Shown: positions 17,871 through 25,500 of the stretch, one piece after another
How positions within the stretch are numbered: position 1 is the first letter of the stretch
Layout: each line of letters starts with the position of its first letter
Assembly: GCA_029202525.1 (NCBI GenBank)
Contig: CP119325.1
Location: forward strand, 2,516,001-2,580,000
Reading direction: 5' to 3'
DNA from: Candidatus Pseudomonas phytovorans
Lineage (GTDB): Bacteria; Pseudomonadota; Gammaproteobacteria; Pseudomonadales; Pseudomonadaceae
Length of the DNA stretch: 64,000 nt
Position numbers and translations under genes: made by a program
Notes under the pieces: generated by a model
What the model was told of the DNA's origin: nothing
Seen by the model: only the letters and a program-made list of their open reading frames with translations
The model's database searches: none

Positions 17871-18121
17871 GTACTTACAAGCTGGTTTGCCCGCACTGCC
17901 ACAGCCGGATGCGCATACGTACTAGCGAAGGGCGCCATATTTTCCTGCGTATCGCTTATTTGCAATGCACCACTGAGGCGTGCGGCTGGTCAGTACGCGC
18001 CGAATTTGAAATGACTCATGAACTCTCCCCTAGCGGGATGCCCAATCCGGAAGTGTACCTGCCTTCGGCCAATGGTGATTTGCGCAAGGCAGCGCTGGCA
18101 GGAGAAGGCCATCCCGGTTGA
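17867..18121 (+). CDS. Ogr/Delta-like zinc-finger transcription activator
   Basis: 84 aa with GTG start. Cys8-x2-Cys11 and Cys34-x4-Cys39 form the Ogr/Delta zinc finger (CPHC ... CTTEACGW), the family of P2/P4 late-gene activators that contact RNA polymerase alpha. Start overlaps the preceding 30-aa ORF (GTGA). No P2 late operon is present in the window, so its targets must be elsewhere or lost. Together with the CI-like and GpL-like genes this marks a P2-like origin of the 16.3-18.1 kb cluster. Confidence 0.85.
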   Translation: MSTYKLVCPHCHSRMRIRTSEGRHIFLRIAYLQCTTEACGWSVRAEFEMTHELSPSGMPNPEVYLPSANGDLRKAALAGEGHPG

Positions 18122-18160
18122 GTGAGGCGCCATTGGGGGCAGGCAAAACAGTACGCAGAT

Positions 18161-18191
18161 AAAAAAACACCCCGCATAAGCGGGGTGTTTT
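18161..18191 (-). terminator. Bidirectional terminator after nuoN
   Basis: Stem AACACCCCGC / GCGGGGTGTT with ATAA loop, flanked by an A-run on the left and TT on the right. For the leftward nuo transcript the hairpin is followed by a U-run, a canonical intrinsic terminator. It can also stop rightward transcripts from the Ogr-like gene. Confidence 0.85.
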
Positions 18192-18206
18192 GTGTTGCCG
18201 GGGCGA

Positions 18207-19676
18207 TCAGCCGATCAGTTGCAGGCCCGCTTGCTGGACCATTTCCAGCAGCGGTTGCGGGTACACGCCAAGCACGAAGGCGAGGATGGCGATGGCCAGC
18301 AGCATGACGCCGCCGGTGCGCTGTTCCCACTTCAGCGGGGCGTCGTGGCGACGCAGGTTTGGCTCGACCAGGTACAGGGTAACCATGACCCGCAGGTAGT
18401 AGTAAACGCCAATGGCACTACCAATGACCAGGGCACCGACCAGCCACCACAGGTGCGACTCGACGCCGGTGGCGATGATGTAGAACTTGCCGATGAAGCC
18501 GGCGGTCAGCGGGATACCCGCCAGCGACAGCATCATCACGGTCAATACCGCAGTCAGGTACGGACGGCGCCAGAACAGGCCACGGTACTCGTACAGCGCA
18601 TCGGCGTCACGACCGCCATAAGGCGAGGACATCAGGGTGATGACACCGAAGGCGCCCAGGCTGGTGATCACGTAGGTGACCAGGTACACGCCCATGGCTT
18701 CCATTGCCAGGCCCTTGCTGGCGACCAAAGCGATCAGCAGGTAACCGAAGTGAGCGATGGACGAGTAACCGAGCAGACGCTTGAGGTTGCTCTGGGTAAG
18801 TGCCAGCAAGTTACCGATCAGGATCGAGGCAACCGCGATCACGGCCAGGACGGTGCTCAGCACGCCGCTGCTTGCAGCTGGGGAGATCATGAACAAGCGA
18901 ACCAGCACGGCGAATACCGCAACCTTGCTGGCGGTTGCCAGGAATGCGGCGACCGGCGCCGGGGCGCCTTCGTACACATCAGGGGTCCACAGGTGGAACG
19001 GCACCAGCGACAGCTTGAAGGCCAGGCCGACCAGCATCATGCCCAGGCCCAGTTGGGCCAGCAGGCTTGGCATGTTGGTCGCGGCAAGCGCTTTGCCGAT
19101 CTGGTCGAAGCTCAAGCTACCGGCATCGGCGTACAGCAAGGCCATGCCGAACAGCAGGAAAGCCGAGCCTGCGGCCGACAGCACCATGTACTTGATGCCG
19201 GCTTCCAGCGAGCGCTTGTTGAAGAAGGCATACGCGACCAGGCCGTAGACCGGCACCGACAGCAGCTCCAGGCCGATGAACAGGCCGGCCAGGTGGTTGG
19301 CGCTGACCAGCACCAGGCCACCGAGTGCCGACATCAGCAACAGCAGGTACAGTTCTTCACGGTTGCCCGGGAAACCCTTGGCGCCTTCGCCGAGGTAAGC
19401 GTGGGCAAGGGTGACGCATGCCAGCGTGGCCACGAGGACGATCGCCATGTACAGGCAGGCGAACTTGTCGATGGTGAGCAGCGGAGTGACCGCCAGCGGT
19501 GCGACTTTCAGTGCTGGCAAGATCGACAGCAGGGCCAGGTTCAGGCCCACGGTGGACAGCAGGAAGGTCTGCGAGTGGTTGCGCTTCCAGGCGATCGCCA
19601 GCATCACCACCACCGTGGTGATGGTGGTGATCAGCATCGGCGCCAATGCGATGAAGTGTTGAGTGGTGAATTCCAT
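18207..19676 (-). CDS. nuoN: NADH-quinone oxidoreductase subunit N
   Basis: Antiporter-like membrane subunit of complex I, 489 aa and about 14 TM helices. Family marks: LLSVPVYGLVAYAF, the conserved lysine-bearing SSAHFGY-type segment (YSSIAHFGYLLIAL) and GIPLTAGFIGKFYI. ATG at 19676 (MEFTTQHFIALAPM), 7 bases after the nuoM stop. Last gene of the operon, followed by an intrinsic terminator. Contributes to proton pumping. Confidence 0.97.
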   Translation of the reverse strand: MEFTTQHFIALAPMLITTITTVVVMLAIAWKRNHSQTFLLSTVGLNLALLSILPALKVAPLAVTPLLTIDKFACLYMAIVLVATLACVTLAHAYLGEGAKGFPGNREELYLLLLMSALGGLVLVSANHLAGLFIGLELLSVPVYGLVAYAFFNKRSLEAGIKYMVLSAAGSAFLLFGMALLYADAGSLSFDQIGKALAATNMPSLLAQLGLGMMLVGLAFKLSLVPFHLWTPDVYEGAPAPVAAFLATASKVAVFAVLVRLFMISPAASSGVLSTVLAVIAVASILIGNLLALTQSNLKRLLGYSSIAHFGYLLIALVASKGLAMEAMGVYLVTYVITSLGAFGVITLMSSPYGGRDADALYEYRGLFWRRPYLTAVLTVMMLSLAGIPLTAGFIGKFYIIATGVESHLWWLVGALVIGSAIGVYYYLRVMVTLYLVEPNLRRHDAPLKWEQRTGGVMLLAIAILAFVLGVYPQPLLEMVQQAGLQLIG

Positions 19677-19683
19677 AGCGCTC

Positions 19684-21216
19684 TTACCGGGCCGAAGCGA
19701 GTTGAGTGAAAGCGGAACCGAGCCACTGCTGCACACCACTCATGGTGGCGGCAGAGGTGTCGAGGAACGGCTGCGGATACACGCCCAGCAGAATCAGCAG
19801 GCCCGCCAGGCCCAGCACCATGATCAGCTCGCGACCGTCCATGCCAGCCAGCACGGTGTCGGCCTTGGCCGGGCCGAAGTAGGCGCGGTGGATCATGATC
19901 AGCGAGTAGACCGAACCGAATACCAGGCCGGTGGTGGCGATCACGGTGATCCACGGTACATGGGCGAAGCTGCCGATCAGGATCAGGAACTCGCCAACGA
20001 AGTTACCGGTGCCTGGCAGGCCCAGCGATGCCGCGGCGAAGAACAGGCTGATGGCCGGCAGGTAGGCGATACGGTGCCACAGGCCACCCATCTGACGCAT
20101 GTCACGGGTGTGCAGGCGCTCGTACAGCTGGCCGGACAGGATGAACAGCGCAGCAGCCGACAGGCCGTGGGCCAGCATCTGAATCACCGCACCTTGCAGG
20201 GCCTGCTGGCTGCCGGAGTAGATACCGATCAGCACGAAGCCCATGTGCGAGACACTGGAGAAGGCGATCAGGCGCTTGATGTCGCTTTGCGCGAAGGCCA
20301 GGAAGGCACCGTAGAAGATACCGACCAGGCCCAGGCCCATGGCGATGGGTGCGAACTCGGCCGAAGCGTTCGGGAACAGCGGCAGGGCGAAGCGCAGCAG
20401 GCCGTAGGCCGCGGTCTTCAGCAAGATACCCGCCAGGTCCACGGAACCTGCGGTCGGCGCCTGGGCGTGAGCGTCAGGCAGCCAGGAGTGGAACGGCACA
20501 ACCGGCAGCTTTACCGCGAAGGCGATGAAGAAGCCCAGCATCAGCACGTACTCGACGCCAGCCGGCAGCTCGGCCTTGAGCAGGTCGCTGTAGTTGAAGG
20601 TGAGTACACCGGTGGTGTTGTAGTTGACCAGCACCAGGCCCAGGATCGCCACCAGCATGATCAGGCCGCTGGCCTGGGTGAAGATGAAGAACTTGGTCGC
20701 CGCGTAGATCCGGGTCTTCTTGCCGTCTGCCGAGCTGTGACCCCAGAGCGCGATGAGGAAGTACATCGGCACCAGCATCATTTCCCAGAAGAAGAAGAAC
20801 AGGAACAGGTCCAGGGCCAGGAACACACCGACCACGCCGCCGAGGATCCACATCAGGTTGAGGTGGAAGAAGCCGACGTGGCGCTGGATCTCTTTCCAGG
20901 AACACAGTACCGACAGCACACCGAGCAGGCCGGTAAGCAGGATCATCAGCAGCGACAGGCCGTCGAGGGCCAGGTGAATGCTGATGCCGAAGCGCTTGAT
21001 CCACTCGAGTTTGTATTCGTATGCCCAGTGCGGTTCAGCGCCCGGAGCCGGGGCCAGGGTGTAGTCGCCGTGAGCCCACAGCCACAGGCCGATGCCGAGC
21101 AGCAGGGACATGGTCAGCAGTGCGATCCAGCGCGGCAGGGTGGCGCCGAAGCGCTCACCCAGCCAGCACAGAAGGCCGCCGATGAAAGGAATCAGGATCA
21201 GCCAAGGCAAAATCAT
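19684..21216 (-). CDS. nuoM: NADH-quinone oxidoreductase subunit M
   Basis: Antiporter-like subunit of 510 aa. Contains the proton-channel Glu in the FFFWEMMLVPMYFLI helix, PFHSWLPDAHAQAPTAGS, and FSSVSHMGFVLIGI. ATG at 21216 (MILPWLILIPFIGG) selected as the family start; the longer frame upstream would run back into nuoL. Forms one of three proton half-channels in the distal membrane arm. Confidence 0.97.
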   Translation of the reverse strand: MILPWLILIPFIGGLLCWLGERFGATLPRWIALLTMSLLLGIGLWLWAHGDYTLAPAPGAEPHWAYEYKLEWIKRFGISIHLALDGLSLLMILLTGLLGVLSVLCSWKEIQRHVGFFHLNLMWILGGVVGVFLALDLFLFFFFWEMMLVPMYFLIALWGHSSADGKKTRIYAATKFFIFTQASGLIMLVAILGLVLVNYNTTGVLTFNYSDLLKAELPAGVEYVLMLGFFIAFAVKLPVVPFHSWLPDAHAQAPTAGSVDLAGILLKTAAYGLLRFALPLFPNASAEFAPIAMGLGLVGIFYGAFLAFAQSDIKRLIAFSSVSHMGFVLIGIYSGSQQALQGAVIQMLAHGLSAAALFILSGQLYERLHTRDMRQMGGLWHRIAYLPAISLFFAAASLGLPGTGNFVGEFLILIGSFAHVPWITVIATTGLVFGSVYSLIMIHRAYFGPAKADTVLAGMDGRELIMVLGLAGLLILLGVYPQPFLDTSAATMSGVQQWLGSAFTQLASAR

Positions 21217-21259
21217 GACGGGTTGGTTTCCTTTGGCAAAGTCGCAAGGTTCTTCATAG

Positions 21260-23113
21260 TCATACCGCAGCCACCACCACAGCGCCCAGCACCAGTACGG
21301 CACCGACGGCGATCGAGGCGGTGTACCAGCGCAGCTGGCCGGTCTCGGTCTTGCTCATGGCAACGTTGCCGCCGCGAGCCATGCGAGGGATCAGGCCGAT
21401 GCTGCGGTCTACCGGGTCCTTGCGCAGGATGTGGCAGATCAGCAGGTAAGGTTTGACGAACAGCTTGTCGTAGATCCAGTCGAAGCCCCAGGCAGCGAAC
21501 CACCAGGCCGACAGGATGCGACCGATGCTGCTGTTGGCCACAGCGCTGGCGAAGCTGCGCTTGCCCAGGAACAGCAGGGCCGACAGCAGGATGCCGGCAA
21601 CCGCGATGGCGCCCGAAGCGATTTCCAGCGAGTGCTTGGCTTCGCCACCAGCGTGGCCGGCGCTTTCAGGCAGCACGCCTGCCAGTGGCGGGTGAATCCA
21701 CGCACCGACGAAGGTCGACAGCACGATCAGCACGCCCAGCGGCAGCCAGTGGCTGATGCCGTGGCCTGCGTGAGCTTCGGTCTTGGCTTCGCCGTGGAAG
21801 GCGATGAAGATCAGGCGGAAGGTGTACAGCGAGGTCATGAACGCACCGACCAGGCCGGCGTACAGCAAGCCGGTGTTGCCGCTGGCGAAGGCTTCCCAGA
21901 GGATCTCGTCCTTGGAGTAGAAGCCCACGGTCACGATCGGCAGGGCAGCCAGGGCAGCACCACCGACCACGAAGCTGGCGTAGGCCAGTGGCAGTTTCTT
22001 CCACAGGCCGCCCATCTTGAAGATGTTCTGCTCGTGGTGGCAGGCAACGATCACCGCACCGGAGGCAAGGAACAGCAGGGCCTTGAAGAAGGCGTGGGTC
22101 ATCAGGTGGAAGATCGCCGCGTCCCAGGCGCCAACGCCCAGGGCCAGGAACATGTAGCCGATCTGGCTCATGGTCGAGTAGGCGAGGATGCGTTTGATGT
22201 CGGTCTGTACCAGCGCGGCGAAGCCGGCCAGTACCAGGGTCACGCCGCCGACCACGCCTACAAGGTGCAGGATGTCCGGCGCCAGGAGGAACAGGCCGTT
22301 GGTGCGGGCGATCAGGTAAACGCCTGCGGTTACCATGGTGGCGGCGTGGATCAGTGCCGAAACCGGGGTCGGGCCAGCCATTGCATCAGCCAGCCAGGTC
22401 TGCAGTGGCAGCTGAGCCGATTTACCGACCGCACCGCCCAGCAGCATCAGCGTTGCCAGCACCATCCAGGTGTCGCCTGCCTGGAACTTCTGCGGTGCCA
22501 GCACCAGCAGTTCCTGCACGTTCAGGGTGCCCAGCTGGGCGAACAGGATGAACAGGCCGATGGCCATGAACACGTCGCCGATACGGGTGACAATGAACGC
22601 CTTGAGCGCCGCGTTACCGTTGTTGCGGTTGCTGTAGTAGAAACCAATCAACAGGTACGAGCACAGGCCCACGCCTTCCCAGCCGAAGTAGATGAACAGC
22701 AGGTTATCGCCCAGGATCAGGAACAGCATGCTGGCGATGAACAGGTTGGTGTACGAGAAGAAGCGCGAGTAGCCGGCTTCACCACGCATGTACCAGGACG
22801 CGAACAGGTGGATCAGGAAGCCGACACCGGTCACCACGCCGAGCATGGTCACCGACAGGCCGTCGACGTACAGGGTGAAGTTCGGCGCGAAGCCGTCCAC
22901 CGACATCCACTGCCACAGCAGCTGGCTGTACGCGCCGCCTGCAGGCGGGGCGACGTTGAATTGCCAGATGACGTAGGCGGCCACGGCGGCCGAGAGGCCC
23001 ACCGAGCCGACCCCGATCAGGGCGGACAGGTTCTCCGAGAACCGCCCGCGCGAGAACGACAGCAGCAGGAAGCCGATGAGGGGGAAGACGAAAGTCAGGA
23101 AGATAAGGTTCAT
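21260..23113 (-). CDS. nuoL: NADH-quinone oxidoreductase subunit L
   Basis: 617 aa, the largest antiporter-like subunit. Visible: YFGWEGVGLCSYLLIGFYY with the channel Glu, QTWLADAMAGPTPVSALIHAATMVTAGVYL, and the long C-terminal region with the lateral helix and extra TM (SIAVGAVLVLGAVVV). Starts as ATGA overlap with nuoK, so translation is coupled. Distal end of the proton-pumping arm. Confidence 0.97.
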   Translation of the reverse strand: MNLIFLTFVFPLIGFLLLSFSRGRFSENLSALIGVGSVGLSAAVAAYVIWQFNVAPPAGGAYSQLLWQWMSVDGFAPNFTLYVDGLSVTMLGVVTGVGFLIHLFASWYMRGEAGYSRFFSYTNLFIASMLFLILGDNLLFIYFGWEGVGLCSYLLIGFYYSNRNNGNAALKAFIVTRIGDVFMAIGLFILFAQLGTLNVQELLVLAPQKFQAGDTWMVLATLMLLGGAVGKSAQLPLQTWLADAMAGPTPVSALIHAATMVTAGVYLIARTNGLFLLAPDILHLVGVVGGVTLVLAGFAALVQTDIKRILAYSTMSQIGYMFLALGVGAWDAAIFHLMTHAFFKALLFLASGAVIVACHHEQNIFKMGGLWKKLPLAYASFVVGGAALAALPIVTVGFYSKDEILWEAFASGNTGLLYAGLVGAFMTSLYTFRLIFIAFHGEAKTEAHAGHGISHWLPLGVLIVLSTFVGAWIHPPLAGVLPESAGHAGGEAKHSLEIASGAIAVAGILLSALLFLGKRSFASAVANSSIGRILSAWWFAAWGFDWIYDKLFVKPYLLICHILRKDPVDRSIGLIPRMARGGNVAMSKTETGQLRWYTASIAVGAVLVLGAVVVAAV

Positions 23114-23418
23114 CCGCGCATCTCACTGGCAGCATCGATGTCGAGAGTGTGGAAGCGGCGATACAGCTGCAGCAGGATAGCCAGGCCAATACTGGCCTCG
23201 GCGGCTGCCAGGCTGATCACCAGAATGAACATCACCTGGCCGTCGGGCTGCACCCAACGGGCACCGGCGACGACGAACGCCAGGGCAGAGGCGTTCATCA
23301 TGACTTCCAGGCTCATGAGCACGAAGAGGATGTTGCGGCGGACCATCAGGCCAACCAGACCTAAGCAGAACAGGATGCCGGCGACTGCCAGACCATGCTC
23401 GAGAGGGATAGCACCCAT
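23110..23418 (-). CDS. nuoK: NADH-quinone oxidoreductase subunit K
   Basis: 102 aa, three TM helices (MrpC-like). The conserved membrane glutamates lie in LMSLEVMMNASALAFV and in the third helix (LAAAEASIGLAILLQLYR). Three bases after nuoJ and overlapping nuoL by four. Length matches E. coli NuoK (100). Confidence 0.97.
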   Translation of the reverse strand: MGAIPLEHGLAVAGILFCLGLVGLMVRRNILFVLMSLEVMMNASALAFVVAGARWVQPDGQVMFILVISLAAAEASIGLAILLQLYRRFHTLDIDAASEMRG

Positions 23419-23421
23419 GAT

Positions 23422-23922
23422 TTACTCCTTCGCCTCGTTACGGCCCAGGTGGAAGGCGGTGACGGCTGCAGCCAGCAGCAGCATCGAGGCCAGTTCGACC
23501 ACCAGCAGGTACGGGCCGAACAGGCTGATGCCCACGGCTTTCGGGCCCACGGTGGTGCCGCTGATGCCTGCGCCACTCGGCGTGACGAACAGCACGTACA
23601 GCAGTTCCAGCAGCAGCAGGGTGCCAAGGATGACTGGCCCAACCCAGATGCCGGGCTTGAGCCAGCCGCGTTCCTGGGCGACCGAAGCCGGCCCCAGGTT
23701 GAGCATCATCACCACGAACACGAACAGCACCATGATGGCGCCGGCGTAGGCAATCACTTCCAGGGCGCCCGCGAACGGTGCACCGAGGGAGAAGAAGATC
23801 ATCGCCACGGAAATCAGCGAAATGATCAGGTACAGCAGGGCGTGCACGGGGTTGGTACCGGTCACCACCCGAAGGGTGGAGACCACGGCGATCCCGGATG
23901 CGAAGTAGAAAGCGAATTCCAT
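23422..23922 (-). CDS. nuoJ: NADH-quinone oxidoreductase subunit J
   Basis: 166 aa, five TM helices. The NuoJ signature FAGALEVIAYAGAIMVLFVFVVMMLNL, including the pi-bulge helix, is present. Links the quinone site to the proton channels. Ten bases from nuoI, three bases before nuoK. Confidence 0.97.
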   Translation of the reverse strand: MEFAFYFASGIAVVSTLRVVTGTNPVHALLYLIISLISVAMIFFSLGAPFAGALEVIAYAGAIMVLFVFVVMMLNLGPASVAQERGWLKPGIWVGPVILGTLLLLELLYVLFVTPSGAGISGTTVGPKAVGISLFGPYLLVVELASMLLLAAAVTAFHLGRNEAKE

Positions 23923-23932
23923 CTTTCTGTCC

Positions 23933-24481
23933 TTATGGGAGCAAGCTCTTCACGTTGATCGGCTCGGCTTCGTTCTGTGCAGAGCCTTTCGGCTTGCCAG
24001 CGATCGCCATACCCGCAACACGGTAGAAGTTGTAATCAGGGTTTTTGCCGGGGCCGGAGATCAGCAGATCTTCTTTCTCGTACACCAGGTCCTGACGCTT
24101 GAACTCGGCCATTTCGAAATCCGGAGTCAGCTGGATCGCGGTGGTCGGGCACGCTTCTTCACACAGGCCGCAGAAAATGCAACGGGAGAAGTTGATGCGG
24201 AAAAACTCCGGGTACCAGCGTCCGTCGTCGGTTTCGGCTTTCTGCAGCGAAATACAGCCAACCGGGCAGGCCACCGCGCAGAGGTTGCACGCTACGCAGC
24301 GCTCCTCGCCATCGGGGTCGCGGGTGAGGACGATGCGGCCACGGTAGCGCGGCGGCAGGTACACGGGTTCTTCAGGGTACTGCAGGGTGTCGCGCTTGCG
24401 GAACCCGTGGGAGAACACCATTGCCAGGCTGCGCAGCTGAGTGCCGGTGCCCTTAACGATGTCGCCGATATACTTGAACAT
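23933..24481 (-). CDS. nuoI: NADH-quinone oxidoreductase subunit I
   Basis: 182 aa peripheral-arm subunit with two 4Fe-4S ferredoxin motifs, CVACNLCAVACPVGC and CIFCGLCEEACPTTA (clusters N6a and N6b), which pass electrons towards NuoB. An N-terminal amphipathic stretch contacts the membrane. ATG at 24481; 11 bases from nuoH. Confidence 0.98.
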   Translation of the reverse strand: MFKYIGDIVKGTGTQLRSLAMVFSHGFRKRDTLQYPEEPVYLPPRYRGRIVLTRDPDGEERCVACNLCAVACPVGCISLQKAETDDGRWYPEFFRINFSRCIFCGLCEEACPTTAIQLTPDFEMAEFKRQDLVYEKEDLLISGPGKNPDYNFYRVAGMAIAGKPKGSAQNEAEPINVKSLLP

Positions 24482-24492
24482 GGGTCAAATCC

Positions 24493-25500
24493 TCACTGGG
24501 CCGCGACGGCTGGCGTGTTGTAAAGCACGATCGCAGCGGTCACCAGCAAATTGATCAGGGTCAGCGGCAGGCAGAACTTCCAGCTGAAGTCCATCACCTG
24601 GTCATAGCGTGGGCGCGGGATCGAGGCGCGCAGCAGGATGAACAGGACGATGAAGAACGCGGTTTTCAGCGCGAACCACAGGAAGGGTACCTGAGGCAGC
24701 AGGTCGAAAGGACCGTGCCAGCCGCCGAAGAACAGTGTTACCAGCAGCGCCGAGATGAGGATGATGCCGATGTACTCACCGACGAAGAACATGCCCCATT
24801 TCATGCCGGCATACTCGATGTGGTAGCCGTCGGCCAGTTCCTGTTCTGCCTCTGGCTGGTCGAACGGGTGACGGTGAGTCACGGCGACGCCAGCAATGAA
24901 GAAGGTACAGAAGCCGAAGAACTGCGGAATGATGAACCACAGGTTCTGTGCCTGGTATTCAACGATGTCGCGCATGTTGAACGAACCCACCTGCACCACC
25001 ACGCCCATCAGCGCCAGGCCCAGGAACACCTCGTACGACACGGTCTGCGCCGAAGCACGCAAGCTGCCCAGCAGGGCGTACTTGTTGTTCGACGACCAGC
25101 CGGCGAATAGCACCGCGTAGACCGACAGGCCGGCCATGGCGAAGAAGAACAGCAGGCCGATGTTCAGGTCGGCGACGCCCCAGCTTGGAGTGATCGGGAT
25201 GATCGAGAAACCGATCAGCAGGGCACTCATGGCCACGACCGGCGCCAGGGTGAAGATCATGCGGTCGACGAAAGGTGGGTTCCAGTCTTCCTTGAAGAAC
25301 ATCTTCAGCATGTCGGCAGCGATCTGGAACAGACCGAACGGGCCAACGCGGTTCGGACCGTAGCGGTCCTGCCACCAGCCCAGCAGGCGCCGCTCGACGA
25401 AGCTGAGGAAGGCGCCGCAAACCACCACGGCCAGCAAGACCACGATGGCCTTGACGACCTGAATGATCACATCGATCACTTCGGGGGTGAACCAGCTCAT
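24493..25500 (-). CDS. nuoH: NADH-quinone oxidoreductase subunit H
   Basis: 335 aa membrane subunit at the quinone-binding chamber. Signature GPNRVGPFGLFQIAADMLKMFFKEDW near residue 45-70 and the acidic loop DQPEAEQELADGYHIEYAG. Eight TM helices expected. Overlaps nuoG by four bases (25497-25500). Confidence 0.98.
   Translation of the reverse strand: MSWFTPEVIDVIIQVVKAIVVLLAVVVCGAFLSFVERRLLGWWQDRYGPNRVGPFGLFQIAADMLKMFFKEDWNPPFVDRMIFTLAPVVAMSALLIGFSIIPITPSWGVADLNIGLLFFFAMAGLSVYAVLFAGWSSNNKYALLGSLRASAQTVSYEVFLGLALMGVVVQVGSFNMRDIVEYQAQNLWFIIPQFFGFCTFFIAGVAVTHRHPFDQPEAEQELADGYHIEYAGMKWGMFFVGEYIGIILISALLVTLFFGGWHGPFDLLPQVPFLWFALKTAFFIVLFILLRASIPRPRYDQVMDFSWKFCLPLTLINLLVTAAIVLYNTPAVAAQ

Noticed and set aside
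18192..23749. Very long rightward frames opposite nuoN, nuoM and nuoL (505-772 codons)
   Set aside because: They are antisense shadows of GC-rich genes: Gln/His/Arg/Gly-rich translations with no domain, no ribosome sites, and the opposite strand encodes clear complex I subunits.
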